Shown here: positions 31,412 to 46,100 of the stretch, piece by piece
Numbering within the stretch: the first letter of the stretch is position 1
Layout of the letters: the number at the start of each line of letters is the position of its first letter
Assembly (NCBI GenBank): GCA_000727475.1
Contig: KL647305.1
Location: 88,958 to 152,957 of the forward strand
Reading direction: 5' to 3'
Length of the DNA stretch: 64,000 nt
Origin: Sarcocystis neurona
Lineage: Eukaryota > Apicomplexa > Conoidasida > Eucoccidiorida > Sarcocystidae
Notes under the pieces: model-generated
Seen by the model: the letters and a program-made list of their open reading frames with translations, nothing else
Told to the model about the DNA's origin: nothing
Database searches by the model: none
Program-made: the position numbers and the translations under genes

Positions 31412-34172
31412 AAAAAGTGTATGCTCCGGAGTACGGGGTGAGGCTTTTGGGGCCCCACTTATTGGTTTCATGAAGTCGACGTGTGGAAGTCAGCCCTGCG
31501 CCGCTAAACAATCTGCCGTCTGTCTACCATTGACGAACTTTCCCCTCGCGCAGCAGATACCGGTTAGCATTGTTGACTGGTTATCTCACCACGAAGGGGA
31601 ACTCAAAATAAACTCAGCCTACTTTGGCGTTGTTAATACAGGATGTTGAGACGCTTCGACCCCTTCTTTTCCGCAGTTTGTTCGTGAAAATTCAGACAGT
31701 GTGTGCGTCTGGGAGACTGGGCTGCGGTTGCGGTACGCTGAGACCATCCAGGTCACTGGAGATACAATGATCATCTAGTAGATGCGAAGGTCGCACTGCA
31801 GCAGTTGGCATTATCCAGCATTGACGAGGAACTATTTTTCCGTGGGCGGCAACTCGTAGTCTGTCGCGTTCGGCTGCTTGTTTTGATGAACGAGAGGAAT
31901 TTTACTGGTGTGGAATACACTCTCAGACCACACGATGGTTCTTTCCATTGGTACCCATGTTGCTGTATAAATACATATTTATATATATATATATATATGT
32001 ATACGGTCGAATAGAAGGCGAGCCCAGCACTGCGAACCCGCGTGTTCAGGACGCTGCCACGTACGCAGTGTCGAGATTGACATACCGCAAAGCCCCAACC
32101 AGGTAGAAGCACAGCTGTGGTCTCAGTGCAGCTCACAAAACCAGAGCGGTCTGCAAGCGTTCCTTGTGTAATGTGTTTGGATCGACCGGGCTGCAGTCGT
32201 GAGATCCCCAGGATCCGATATTAGAGACCTCCGCAAGAAGGTACTTTCTCGTCGCGGGTGTACTACTTCGCGCACGCTAGGACCAGTTCAGCGTAGGCTT
32301 AATGAAACACGATGGCATAGATTTCTGTGGTGATCAGTTAGCGCACGGTATCAGGCGGCTTACCGAGGGTGAGCGTCCTCGGCGCTCCAGGGCATTCAAT
32401 TATGGGTGTGTGTGTGTTCTAACAGCTTCAGTCTGCTTATTCCTGAATACGCCTTTCCGTACGGCATAACTCTGCGGGGAGGCTGCACATGGCGGTCGTG
32501 TGCATGACATACGGCGACAGGTAGAACTCACACAAGTGACAAGCATGCGCTGGAGGCTGGAGGCTTGTGGGGATAACCAGGAATCTGTATCAGCATATTC
32601 AGACATAACTCGAGCAGGCTATTCTGCAAGTCCTCCCAAAGCAAGCTTTCCCGCCACTAACGGGCACGCACGTCTGTGTCCTTGCTACCTCTGTCAGCGC
32701 TCGTAAAGGAGTACATCCAGGAATTCTTCCTCTGCAGAGAGCCCGTGCACCGAAACTGCTGCGCGCGGACGATGATATTATCGGTCAGCGCACAGCTGTA
32801 CAGCGTTGAAGGAGGTGTGCGGAAGTAGCGCAGTAGAACGAGAGACAAGGAGGGCAGCGCCCAGTTCTCTGGCGGAGGGACGATTTTCTTTTTCTGAGTG
32901 CTGACAATGGGGGCGTGGTCTGATGAGACATCGCGGTACCCATCCGCGCCGTAGACCAAGCACACAAGGCGGCACCCTGAAGGTACACCATGTATATGTT
33001 TTATAGAATTCACTCTCTGCGACTGACTTAAGACCGCGACCGCATTTTCAGAACACGGCTTGGAACAAAGACTCGCACAAAGTCACACATAAATTGTCAG
33101 TAAAAATCACTGGCTACTCGGACACTTGCGGTGCACTGCAGAGTTCGGCTGCACACTGCAGAGCAATAAACGAGGTGCATCAAGAGACACTTGCGTAGCA
33201 CCTTCACGGAGAAGGCTCACATACTGCTAGATTGTATCCCAAGAGCGTCGGTATTTTCCATCCGTGTGTGGAGAATGTTGGTAGCTGTAGAACTATGGCT
33301 GATCCGTCGCGAATACTCCAGTCATCGTGTGTGTAACAAGAAATGCGGAGTGCCGGATTTCGCTGCAGAAGCCACCAGCAACGTCAGTCGAAACATTGCC
33401 ATTTAATGACAGAGACTTCCCAGGCGCAGAGATACGGAGCAACGTGGGTGGATACCACTACCCGTAAGCTCTAGCACAAAAGTCGGCATGTGCTTCGCTG
33501 TTTCAGCTGCGTGCTGCGGAGCCCCCAGCTTACAGGCAGGAAGGCGGCAACGCCAGTTTTTCACGTTGTGCCTGAGTGTTACTTTTGCACGGCGTGCGCA
33601 CAAACTCTTGCAGCACCAGCGGTGCTGCCTCCAACCAGGATCCTCACACCACCCTGTGGTTCAGAGAAGTTCACTGCACAGAAGTAAAGAATGACGGATC
33701 GGCCTTATTGCGGAATTGCACGCACACAGAAAAGTCAGGAAGTTCGCTACAACACGTACGTGCTTGTGAAACGGCTGTCGGTGGAAGAGCATCACATGGT
33801 CAGCTTCCACACGTGTAGCGGTGTGCACAGTTTCTGATGATTCCGGCAGTCACTAGGCACTTCCGTAAAACTGGCACAGCACGGTTGCCCTCTGCCAAGG
33901 AGAACATGTAGCCGGCCAGCGCTGCTCAGACGGGAATGTGACACTTGAAGCGTGTCAAAAAAGAACTTCAGAAGCGTTTTTTCTCCTTCTGGCAGATGTA
34001 CACAGGAGAAAAAGACCTAGCCGAGCAGGACGCAGACGGCAGAACAGGCACCTACCATAAAACGATCACGAATGTCTTTACACGGCGACAGAATGACCAA
34101 GAGAGAACGCGGGAGAGTAGGGAATGTTATTCAGTTTGACGGTGACTGAGTGCCACTTGCAGCAGCCGTTGG
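31412..34172. other. Intergenic between convergent genes
   Basis: This lies between the 3' ends of the Ser-rich gene (plus strand) and the DMXL gene (minus strand). All frames are under about 125 codons and unconvincing. It includes a TA run at about 31977-31997. It should hold the 3' untranslated regions of both genes. No RNA gene was found. Confidence 0.55.
31977..31997. repeat. (TA)n microsatellite
   Basis: A TA dinucleotide run lies within AT-rich intergenic DNA. Confidence 0.9.
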
Positions 34173-37100
34173 TCACAGTCTGTTAAGCACTACAACTCCG
34201 TCTTTCCGGACAGTGACCACGCAGTACGGTCCCACTATATCGAGACGCACGAGAGCAGTCTCCTCTGCTGCCTGCTGCAGCTCGCGCTGGAGCCCTCCAC
34301 CTCCTAACTCGCGCTCATTTCCGCCTCCTCCTAGCAGCCGTATCAAAGGTCTACCTGTGGGTGCAGGAGACGAGGAAACCAGCTTTTGAGAGCGAACGAC
34401 TGCTGCAGCAGCAGCAGACTGGCACGTCGCTGCTGCGGGGTTGCGCTCTCTGTGCGGATACACACACACTACTACTCCGGGGCTAGTGCTGTTGTCACTT
34501 CCGCCGAAGCCCAACTGCATCGCTTCGACCGCAGCAGCAGCGAGCGCAGTCGCGGCTTCACCTGCAGCAGCAAGACGGTGTCTGGCTGCAACCCCAGCTG
34601 CGGCCGCAGCTGCAGCAGCAGCAGCAGCTGTCTCCGAGGGTGTAGAACGTAGGGGTAAGGGGATATGTGCAGGCGAGTTGAACTCGAACAAAAGAAAAGG
34701 CAGACCTCCCCTGAGCGCAGAAAGGCTCCAGCAGCGCACCGTGGCGTCTGCGGCTGGCGCGGCCGACCCCGTAATCAGCCAGGAGGCAGGAAATATCGAA
34801 GCATTGAACTGATCTGCACATGGGATCGCTGCGGCCATGCATGACACTGCACATGAGACAACGCAAGAAGGATGCGCCTTCCACCGACACACTTCTTCGC
34901 GATGTCGGAGGTCTACAGCATGCACCCAGCCTGCCGTATCTCCGTACAGAATACAGCGCCTTGACGTATTGTTCAAACCGAAGACGTCGTGCTCTTCTCC
35001 ACCAACACTTCTGCCTCTTGTTGCACTCCCACGCCAGAAGGCTGCGTGACGAGGAGATTGCGATGGAAAACAAGCGGTGCAACATCCACTTGCTTCGCAG
35101 CTGATACTGCCGCAGCAGTCGCACAGGGGCGCAGAAGCGTTACTGCAGCGCCAGCAGCTACAGCTGGTCACTGCGTTCTGGAGAACACCTACGGTCACAC
35201 AAGAAGGTATATGAGTGGGAGTGACTACCCATTCAGTAATACTGTTCCCGTTGTGTCCACCGTGGTCACTCTCCTCTCCGGCGAAGTTTGGAGTGAAGTT
35301 TCCGAAGAACTCTTCCGCAGTTGCTGCCGCAGCAGCAGCACGTCCGCTGGCAGAGACAGCCCCGGAGCGGCTGTGTCTCGTTGCGCGGGCCACGCTGCTA
35401 CTGCGGCTGTGGCTGCGGCTGGCGTGGCCCGTCAGTTGACGTCCGGCAGACGTTTTAGGAGAGTCCGTCTCTCCGGCCTCTCGCTCCGAAGCTTGCAGAG
35501 GAGAAATCGAGCGCCACGACGTCGCAGGGAAGAACAGCTGCCGCACCCGAACCAGCAGTTCGTCGTCGCAAGTGAAGACGCAGTCAAGACGAGGACCTCC
35601 CCCTTCAGAGACGTCCCACACATCCCACAAACATATGCACTCTCCGTCAATAGACGGGAAATGTTTGCGGCCTCGTTGACGGTAGCAGCAGCTGCGTGCA
35701 ACCGTTCCTCCCATAAGAGCTAGTTCTTGCTGCTCGTCTTGTTCCAGCAGGATGTAGGAGCCCACGCGGTCGTCTGCCGGCGCTGAGTCATCGCTTCGTG
35801 TAGAGGGCACAGGAGCGGCAGCAGAAGACATTGCTTCGCGTGCCCATTCTAGAAATGCCGGTTCTTTCTTTCTGTCCCTTTCTGCAAGAGAACGACTAGT
35901 ACTGCTGGTAGATCCCGCGCCGCTGCAGCTTCTGTCGCTTCCGCCAGAGGCTGGAAACCCGGAAGTCAAGCTTAGCAAGCCGGAAGCCCATTGCTGTAAC
36001 GGCAGAGCAGCCCCTCGCCATGCCTCTCCGCCGGCGCCGCTATTGCGGTCTTCAGCACTCTCACCACCTGCAGCGGCAGCAGCACGCGACTCCTCCTCTC
36101 CTTTACCGCGGTCGCGCGCAGCAGCGCGGTGCTTCTCCTGACGCAAGCGCCGAAGCAGGCGAGCATGCAGTTTCGTAAGAAGGTCTGGGCGGTCGCGGCA
36201 GCAAGGCAAAGACTCCTGCTCCTGCACGAGCTGCGGAAAGCAGACGCACTCTCGATTCAACGTGAGCCCATGGGTGAAAGGAGGGGCACAAGTGCTAACG
36301 CCCAGTCTGCCATGAGACTGCACCAGCTGCGGTTGCCGACGGAGTTCTCTCTCCCCCACGCTGCTCTCTCCTCCTGTACCTTCTACTGAGAAATGCCCGC
36401 TCTGCCCAGTAATTTTCTCCCCTGCTGTGCCTTCCGCCCTTCTGTTGAGTTTCGCTGCTTCGGTCGACGCCCTGCCGTGACCGGTTTGACCCCCTGCAGG
36501 AGGAGAAGCGTGCCTAGACGTCGACAACCGGGGCCGCCCGCGTTGCTCGAATGAAGCAGGCAAACCCGCACGACTTCTGTCGCTTCTTGGCGTCGCTACC
36601 CTGCTGCTTAGCGCTTTGCTACTGCCGTCGCTATCGTCCTCCTGCCCACTGCAGACGGAGCTGCTGCTGCCTGTCACCTCCGGCCCAGGGTGTGCGCGCC
36701 GTGCCCGGCGTCTCAGTAACACAGGTCGCGCTCTGCGAAGCAACAGCGACTCTCGACGCCCGTGAACTGTGCTGCTGCCCACTGCTGCACGACTGTGTGC
36801 CCTGCTCGCAGCATCCGAGGTAGCAGCAAACTGCGTAAGCGAGTCTTCCTCTGCTGCTCGCAGACGATCGAAGAAATGCCAGCCGTCAAAGAGGTGATCA
36901 TCAACTGGCTGCTCTGTCTCCTCCTCCGACGGAGAATGACGGTGACTCTTCCTGCGGCCGGCGCTACGTTCTGCTGGAGCACTTGTAGAGGGGTCCCCTT
37001 CCACAAGCAGAGGGTTTTGCCTAAGCGCGTGAGGCGGCACTCCACAGCCACGGGTTAGCAACCACGTGCCGCTGCTGTTCAATACAAGGGCGTCTTGCAC

Positions 37101-40100
37101 AGGTCCGTGGTGCGCCCTCCACGCAACGGCAGGACGCAGCAGCTGCTCCAGCGCCCCAAATGCGCTCTTCTCCTCGGACACAGCCCCCGTGTGATCCCTC
37201 TCCTCCTTGCTGCTTCTGCCAGCTGCGGCCGCTTCAGCGGTGGCGGCTGCCGTTGCAGCGGCAGCCACTGCTGCAGCAGCAGTCGGAGGCAGTAGCGGCC
37301 CGCGTAATATGGTGTACAGGTAGACCCATCCGCTTGTATCTGCAACAAACAGCTGGTCTCCATGATCGTTCCACACAGCAACAGTTACCTGCTTCCCGCA
37401 GGCAGGACGTGCTGATGCTGCTGTTGTTGCGGATTTGCTGCCCCCTGGTCGCTGCGTAGAAGAGATGCCCCACAAAGAAGAGGACACAGCAGCAGCAGAC
37501 CCACCACTGCTGCCTTTCGCGCCACGCGCCGTACTTCCTGCACTGCGCTCAGTCGCAAATCTTCGCTTGCTGCCGCTGCTCATGTCAGGCTTTGCACTGC
37601 CCTCCTCCACCCCGTCAGCTTTTGCAGCACTGCTGGGGTAGAAGAAGCTTGTGGAACTTTTCGACGCATACTCCACGGATAGAGACGTTTGCGTGTCCTG
37701 CTCGTCTCGTTGCTGCGCGGTGTGCTGCTCCTGCGCAGCTTGGGTCAAGCTGGCAGCAGCAGCAGTACGGCCGGAGATTTTGGAAGGGGCGGTTCTTCGC
37801 TGTCGCAGGTCGATGTTTTCTTGTGGGAGAGACAACTCCCGTTGTGTTATGACTGTTCCATCAGCTGCTGTTAGTTTATGATCTCCCGTATCTCCTGCTG
37901 CTTTAACATCCCCGACAGCAGCATGGGCTGTTGCCGGTGCACTTCTACTGCGGTCTGGGCATGCTGCGTCCTCTCCTTCGTGTCCTGCTCTAGGCGTGTC
38001 TGCAAACATGACGCTCTTCTGTGCAGACCGTCTTCCTGCCGCCGCAGCAGCGCTGCCGCTGGTACTCGCTGCGGCAGCAGCACGCGGCGACACCACGGGG
38101 AGCGAGATGGCAGCTGCAGCACGAGGCAGCGCGCGAGCGTGTGCGCCGTACGGTCGCAGAATCAGAGCAAAACACGAAGGCGAGGCACGAGCTGATAACG
38201 CCTCGCCAGCTTTCTGCGATGGAGTGCTCGCTTGTAAGCGGTACAAGGCAGCAGAAAAAACAGGCAAGGATGGATGCTCTCGCATTGCCCCGGCGAAGCA
38301 GAAGGTGGACCGCAGCACCGACAACGAGGCAAAGGCTTGATACGGAAACAGTGGGGTCACGCTTCCGGAAGCTGCTCCTAAGTGCGCTGGAGGAAGCCTT
38401 CGTTGCTGCGACGTCTGACGTACTGCAGGCGAGTCTCCCGCTACCTGTTCCGGCGCACCTCGGTGGCCACCACCAGAGGCCGCCGGCGCGGGACGGGCGG
38501 GCGCAGCTGGAGGGGAAGGAGTCGTACTGGCCGCGGCATCTGGCCACTGCAGCGACCCCGTTGCTGAGTGTGTGTCTCCGACAGCAGCCTCCACAGACGC
38601 GGCAGAAGTCGCGTGCTGTGAGACAGGATTTGCCGCGCTGCCAGGCAGCGGCAACGTGCGGCGAAGCACCACCGACGAGGAGATCAACGGCAATGCAGGC
38701 TGAACGGGTTGCTGCTGCAGAGCCTTCACACCTGCGGACAGCCGCCACTGGTCGCGTTTTTCCTGCTGCACTCGTACAGCAGCAGCTGCAGCAACAGCAG
38801 ACGAGGTGGCCCCTGCGAGCATGCGCATCGCCGACCCCATGCGGTTAACTTGGACGTAGCTGTAAAGCGCCGCATCACGCGCCAGCACGCAGCCAAACCA
38901 TATAGACAGGACGCAGGAAGATTCTTCTATTCCTGAAGCGATGACCTGCGCCGTCGCCCTTTCTCTGTGTTCCCTGCTGCTGCTGCTCCATCCTCTACCT
39001 TCCTCCCAGTCGCCGCCTGCTGCGCACCACGCCGCCAACGACGCAGTCCCTCCTGTAGCCGCAGCGCCGCCTGTGTCGTGTAGCTGCCGCCGCGGCTGCT
39101 GCTGTGCGGCTTGCACCTGCTGCTGCAGTTGCTCGCAAAACAGCAGCTCCCGCTGGAGTTCCGGCGCGCTGTTGACAGTTGCCCGACGCACTGCTGCGAC
39201 GCCGATGAAGGCGCCGCCGCTTCCGCCTGCTTCCTTCACAAGTGACATACTGCGAGAGGCAGACAGCCTACTCCACGCTTCCATTTCCAGCGCAGCTGCG
39301 GGACTGTGACGTGGCTTCCGTGCTGCATTGCTGAAGTCATCCGACAGAACCTCTGCTTGCTCTGCGGCGGCGGCTGCAGCAGCGGCTGCAGTGGCGTGGA
39401 CGGCTGCAGCTGCCGAGTAGAGGAGCGCTGCTGTGCACGTGCTGGGACCCGCTGCAGCAGCACCTTCACCAACCAAAGCGTCAGGCACCCGGACTGTGCG
39501 CAGGGCGTAGCTGCTGGCGCCGCTGCCGCTCAGGGGCCCTATCCCAAAGACAATGTCACTGCTCGTGGCCGCTGCGGCCGCCGGGACGCTCCTGCAGCGT
39601 CTGTGGCGGCTGCTGCAGCAGGCCCGTGTGACAGGACCCCACACAGCAGCGATGGGGACGGAACACCGTAGGCAGCTCCACCAAGGCGTCTGCGGCACAA
39701 AACGGCAGCCCCCTGCGGACGGGATCGGTAGAAGTGGGGAGCCATTCAGCAGAGAATCACAACGGTCTGCATCCTGCCAAAAAGGTCGGGCACTGGCCGT
39801 GTGAGGCAGAGGAACCCTGTTAGATCTTTGCTTCCAGAGTAGCTGCAACAGCGCGGCCGGCGATGTGACGCTGGGGAAGCGCATGTCTGGCAGTTTTCCC
39901 AGGGTTTCAAGAGCATTGTTCGTTGCCTTTGAAGCTGCGACGTACTTCACCTTCTCCGGAGGGAAGATGCCTGCTAGCACACAAGGGACCGCCGGTCGTC
40001 CTCCTGTCTTCTCCATCAGGTCCTCTGCTGCCTTCACAGTCGGAAGGGATGCAGCAGCCCGCTGCTGTTGCACTGTCAAATACCCAGACGGCACGTTACC

Positions 40101-43100
40101 TTTGCTCGCTCCTCCTCCTCCCGCTGCTGGTGTCGTCGTGTCACCTTTCCGTCGCCCGGAGCGCTGCTGTGTTCCTCCTCCTGCTGCACCGCTGCGCTCC
40201 AGCAGCAACATCGAGACCCCTGCCTGAGCCAGCTGCTGCTGCAGCAGCTGCTCGCTTGTCGCACTCTGGTCCGCAGACGGGGCTCCTTGGTGCTCAGGAG
40301 CGACTTTATCCGACGAACACCGCGCTCTCTCGGAGACCGCCGCGTTTGTTTCTGTGTGCGGCTGAGGAGCGTTCATGCTGTGTTGTCCGCTCGGCTGCGT
40401 CTGCCGCTGGCCGGTTGGCTGCTGGTGTTGCTGCTGGCCACTGGGGGCGCCTGTGGCAGCCTCAGCTTCGCCGTGTCGCCGTGTCGACGTGCGGAACGCA
40501 AGTCTGTCCGCCGCGAGCAGAGTACTGCTTTTGTGGCCCTCTTCTTTGATTTTCTGCTGCAGTTCGCGGGCGCAGAGCGCCGCAGCTGACGACGCAGCGG
40601 CACCTAGAGAGGACGGCAGGGCGGGCTGCGGCACCGGGAGGAACGGCAGCTGACTGTACAGCCACCGGAGACGGCGAGTACACCCGAGAAGCAGCCACAG
40701 CCGCGCTGCTGCAGCAGAGCCGAAGAGAGCGTATAGCACCTCCTCGTCGCACAGCAGGGCAGCGGACGCGGCCGCGCTGCTTCCGAGAAACGCATTTTCT
40801 GCTCCACAGGTGCACTTGCCACGAGGACTGGGTGATGTGCGGAACCGCTGCAGCAGCCGAGCGAGAAAAGACGAAGACCCGTCTCCCCCGCCATGTTGCT
40901 CGTGCTCGTGCTCAGAGGTGCGGGACAGGCACAGCAGTGGGAGTAACACCGGCGCTGCAGCAGGAGCTGCTCCTGTCAGCTGGGGTCGCAGGTGGGTGCA
41001 CAAGAAGCCAGAAAGCGAGTAGCAGAGCTGCCCCAGCCACCCGCGCAGCACAGCTATTTCTCCTGTAGCGGTGGTATACGAATAAGCCGAGTCATCGCAG
41101 CAATATATCGCTGGTTCTTCTGCGTCCTGCTTCTGTCGCTGTCGCCGCTGCTGTTGCCACTGGTCCGCTTCCACCTGCTTCTGCGAAGGCCGGGGTTGCT
41201 GTTCTTGCCCGTCTCCTAGACGCTGTACCGCAGCAGCGGATCGCGAGCTCCTGGGCAGCCACGGCCGCTGCTCCTGCCGCGCACGTAGTTCGCAAGTTCG
41301 TAGATGCTGCTGCCAGTACACTCGCGAGGCCCGCAGCAGATGCAGCACGTGCAACGAGCGCAGCATCTCCCCTTGCAGCGTGTGTAGCACGTCGAGAAAG
41401 AACTCAAAGGCTTTCACGACCATGCAAGCTGCCAGGCAGCGCATCGCTCGTCGCTTCGTTACAGAGTCGGGGGAAGCGTCGCTCTCTGTGTTTTCCCGCT
41501 TCGATGCATCAACACATAGGCCCTTTTCTGCTCTCTTCGTGGAACGTTTCCCGTCGACTTCTGCTGATGCTGCTGTTCTCGCTGCTGCTGCTGTGGCTGC
41601 TGCGGCAGCTGGGGTATCGTCTGTACTTTGCACCCGGCTGGTGGCGACACTGGTGCCGGTGGTCTTCACGCGCCTCTTGGCGCTGCTGTTGCTCGTGCTC
41701 CCGCCTCGGCTGTTGCTGCTGCTGCAGCTGCTCGCAGAAAGTGAAAAAATAGCAAGCCAGAGATAAGCCAGGAGCTGCTGCAGCCAATCCGTCCGCTCGG
41801 GCTGCTGAAGCAGCAGCTGGATCCCCACCACCAGTCGCAGCACATTCGCAAGAGGAGACAGGATCGTCGGGTCACCAGCGACGCCGCATGCAAGAGAAGT
41901 AGACAGCATACAGTTGTTCACCGTGCCAACAGCAGACGTCACATCAGCGTCGTCCAGAGTTACAAAACTTCTGCGTTCCTTCGCGGCAACAACCGACGAT
42001 GCGTCCTTCTTCGCGTTGTGGTGGACGCTGGTACTGCTGCTCGTGGTGCTGCTGGTAGCGGTGCTGCTGCTAACGGTGCTGCTGCTTCGAGGGCTGAGGC
42101 CGGCGATGCGTCTGCAGCCGGCGGCAGAGTCGTCGTGGAGAGACGCTGCTGGACGGGGGACGAGGAATACGAGAGGGACCGTGGGGAACGCTGCAGCAAA
42201 GCAGACGACTGCTGCTGCTATCGCAGCTAGAACAAGCGCCGCGAGTTGTCGCAGCTGCAGCAGAGTGAGGTCGGCGCCGCCGCTGTGGAGCAAGAAAAAG
42301 CGCCGCTGCCTGGCGGTAGGGGAGAGAGGAGAGCTGTTGCTGCTGCTGTTCCACCCGCTACTCCTCAGACTGCTCGGACTGCCGTCGTCCTGCTGGTCGG
42401 TCTTTCCCCCCGCTGCCGCAGAGGTGAAGAGGCTCACTTTGATGAGAGCAGCGCAGCAGCAGAGAAGACTCGCCGGAGAAAAAATCTGCTGCTCTGGCCT
42501 GTCGAACACCCGTAGCAGCTCCTGCAGCAGCACCTGCAACGCAGCGTGGTACTCGAGTGCCGACGCCACGAACTGCGCAGCACCGCCTTGTCCGGCACGC
42601 CGTCGCCTTGTGGTCCCGGGTCTCCCACTGCTTCCTAACGAGTCCTGTCCTGCTCTTGCTGCTCCTCCTTCTCCTGCCCCTGGGTTGCCTCTTGCTCTTC
42701 CGTCTCCTGATGAGTCTGCAGGACAAGCAGCTCCTCGAGTTGCTTCTCCGGCTGCTGCCGCGCTGCTTGTGTTGGTCCCCATGGCGCTGCGGCCGTTCCG
42801 TGTCCTGCTGCCGTCAGGTCCCGCCCTGCTGCCCCTCCTCCCTTCCGCTGCCTCCGCAGTCGCTGCAGCAGCTGCAGCGGCCGCTCCAGCGAGGAAGATA
42901 TGTCGGGCGCCGGTAAGAGAGAGATGCGAGTCAGGCAGCGGGTAAGTGCCTGAGAGCCGTGCCATGCCGCTGTTGCTCACGCTGCAGTCGAGCAGCAGCA
43001 GCTGCCGCCGCCAAGACGCCGCACTAAGGCGTCCTAGTTTCCACGCGGCTCGCATGCTGCGCCACTCCCAGTAGTCGAAGCTGCCTTTTGCTGTTGCGTC

Positions 43101-46100
43101 TTCTTCCGTTGCTGCTATCCGCAACGACCTGTGCAGCAGGTGCCCCCGGCTGCGCGACATGGAGCGCCTCGCTAGCGCAGCAGCTCGCAGCGCCGCCCAA
43201 AAGACACATGCCGCTACTTGCTCCGTTTCTCTGAAAAGGAACGACAGCAGGTACGTTCCTTGTCCGGCTGCTGCTGCTGCTTTTATGGCGAAGACTGCTG
43301 CAGGAACCGCATTCGCTTCAAGCTGCTGTTGGGCTTCGCAGGGCGCCCCGTCATCAGCACCTCCTTCTGCAGTCTGCCTCTGTTGGCGTCCCTGCGAAGC
43401 CCCGTCGACCTGCTTCTGGTAAGGAGCGGCAGCAGCATCGCCCAGGTCGCCGCCTGGCGCTGCTGCTGCTGTCTCCTCCTCCGGGAACTGCTGCTGCTGC
43501 TGCTGCGACGCCTGCCGCAGAAGCTGCTGTCGCAGAGCAGCAGCAGCAGTTGCTTCTATCACAGAGCGCACCACAGTCTCAGCGGCTGCGCGGGCGATCC
43601 GTCTAGCCCCACCGCCGCAACTTTCCGCATCCTGCAACAGCCGCAGCAGTCGCTTCGCTGGGGAGTAGCTGCCACTGCTGCGACGGCCGCTGTCGCAGCA
43701 GTGGCACAGGACGTGCCAGTGGTCGCCTTCTTCCAGCAGCAACTGGGCTGCTACCGCCTCGAGCACGGCAAGCCCCCGCAAAGAAAGAACAGCAGAAGAA
43801 GAGAACATTTCTGCAGTGCTGCCTGTCTCGGCCGCGTCTTTCTCACCTGGCGCTTGAGCAGCTGCCGACGTGTCATCTGCAGCAGGTACTATCGCTAGGA
43901 CAGCGACTCTCTCCGACTGCGGCAGGACACCGGTGGTGCGTTTTCCTTCCCTGCTGCTGGGCTTGACTCCTTCGGGAGCCGGCTCGCTCGCTGCTGCTGC
44001 GCCACCGCCAACCGCGGCTGCTGCCGCTGCTGCAGTTGCCTCTCGGGCAAAGCTCCGGCGCGCAGCTGCAAAGCTGACTGACGAAGCAGCCGCAGCAGCA
44101 GCGTCGAAGGCAGGGAGCAGCAGAAAAGGAGATCCCACCAAGCTGCCCACACAGTACGCCAGGCTGAAAGACATTGCTAGAGGCAGCGAGGCCGCGTGGC
44201 CTGCTGCGCCTGCAGCTGCGGCTCCAGTGGCCGCAGCCGCAGCAACAGCAAACGGAGAGCACGGCAGCAGCAGGAAGGCGCCGGTGTTCAGGCCTGTGAG
44301 AACGGTCACTACGGACGGAGCAGCAGCCGCAGCAGTCGAGTCGACAACTGGAGCAGCAACGCCGTCTGCATCACCCCAAGAGTCTCTAGCAGCGTGATGG
44401 TTCCACAGAGGACCAGCACACTGCATCTGCTGCTGCGCGACCCGCTGGGCGTGACGCACAGGGAAGCGTGACTGCAGCAGTGCTTGGTAACGTTTGCTGC
44501 TGTGTTCTGCAGCGGCGGAGCCCAGTAAACTGGAAGCAGCGCTATGACAGCAGCCCGGCTCTGCCACCCAGGACGAGAATAGGCTGCGAAACACGGCGCA
44601 CACGGTGGGAAGAGCCAGCAGCAGTGAAGACGAGGAGAGGTAGTTGCTGACTCCACTGTAAGCGGGGAACACTGTTTCAGCAGAGAAAGGCCGGCTGCCT
44701 CCACGTGCCGCGAACGCGTCTTTCCAACTGCCCGCCGTGTCGTCTTCTTCACCCCACTTGTTGCTCCCTTCCCTGTTGTTGCTGCTGATGGCTGCGCCGC
44801 TGCTGAAGCCGCTGCTGCTGAAGCTGCTGCTGCTGAAGCCGCTCCTGTTGAAGCCGCGGCTGCTGTTGGTGGCTGGGAAGGGGCTGCTGCTAGTGGAGTC
44901 TCTGCTGGGCGTGTTGCTGCTGCAGTCAACTGCGTCGTGGCAGCTGCTGGCGCCAGTCTCCAGCAGCACGGCATCTCTGCTGTGGAACGCGCCTGCGGAG
45001 GCGAGGCTCAAGAAGGAGATGGCAGCAAGAGCGGCAAGGAGGGGCTGACCGCTGCGCGTGTACGTGACACTCATCAGGTAGTGTTGACCAGCAGCAACTG
45101 CTGTCGGATTCGCCAGAGCCCACTGGCAAGTTTCTCCCACCACCACGGCCTCAGTCACTCCTGCAAAACTACCCGCTGCAGGAGCGCCATGTTGTCGCTC
45201 CTGGTTGCTCTCCAGCCTTCCTTCTTCTGCTGCTGTCGCTGCAGTGGCCTGCTCCTGCCCGAGAAGTGCAGCAAGTGCTGCTCCTGCTGTTCCAGCAGAC
45301 GCTTCAGGAGCTGCTTCAATACCCCTATCGGCTCCCTCTCTCCCAGTTGTGCTGGCCTGCTGCGTGACGCTGTTCTCCTTGGCGGCAGCAAGGTCTACTT
45401 GCAGAGCGCTCAAGGAAGGTTCCGCGGGTGGTAGCATTTCCTTCTCCAGCAGGATGTCGTGTTCCACCCCTGCCGAAGCAGAGGAATTACTTGTGGCTGC
45501 TGCTGCGCTTCCTCTCTCTGCAAGGAGGCCCTCCTTTTGTTGCGCGTGCTCCCTCCGGCTCTCCTGTCTTTGCAGGGGTAGTTCCACCGTCCACTGCCCC
45601 TCCCGGAGAGTGTGTCGCTGCATGCGGGGCTGCTCCTGGTCGTCAAGGTGCTCTGCGTAGTTCTGCTTACTTGTCAGCTGCTGCTGCTGCCGTGGCTCGT
45701 GCCTGCTACGCTGTTTCCGAGGAGGCGGGGCGTGTTGCTGTTTCGGTTCCTGTTGGGGCTGCTGCTGCGAGGAGATCTGCTGCCTGCGCTGCCGCAGCAG
45801 CTGGTGCAGGAGAGGCAGCGCGGTCTGCAGGTGGGCAGCAAGGTGGCGCAGCGGGCGAGACGACAGCAGAACAGACAGATACGGTACCACGGCTGCAGAT
45901 AAAGTCGACGGCTGAAGCGACGTGTGTAGGCAGTGGGGAGTGCGTGTAGCAGGTGCGCCTCCTCTCTCCGTAGGCAGCGACGGTTCGGCAGCGGCTCGTG
46001 CGTGCTGCTGTGGATGTGGTCCTGGTGCTGCTGCTCCTCCTCTTCCGCCTCCTGCTGCTGCGGTTGTCGGAAACCGGGCGGTCGAGGCCGCTGCCTCCTG

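Noticed and set aside
41914..42945. 343-codon plus-strand open frame
   Set aside because: It lies wholly within the DMXL exon 6 coding sequence on the opposite strand. It is rich in Leu, Arg and Cys because it is the complement of Ala/Gln-type repeats, and it has no domain.
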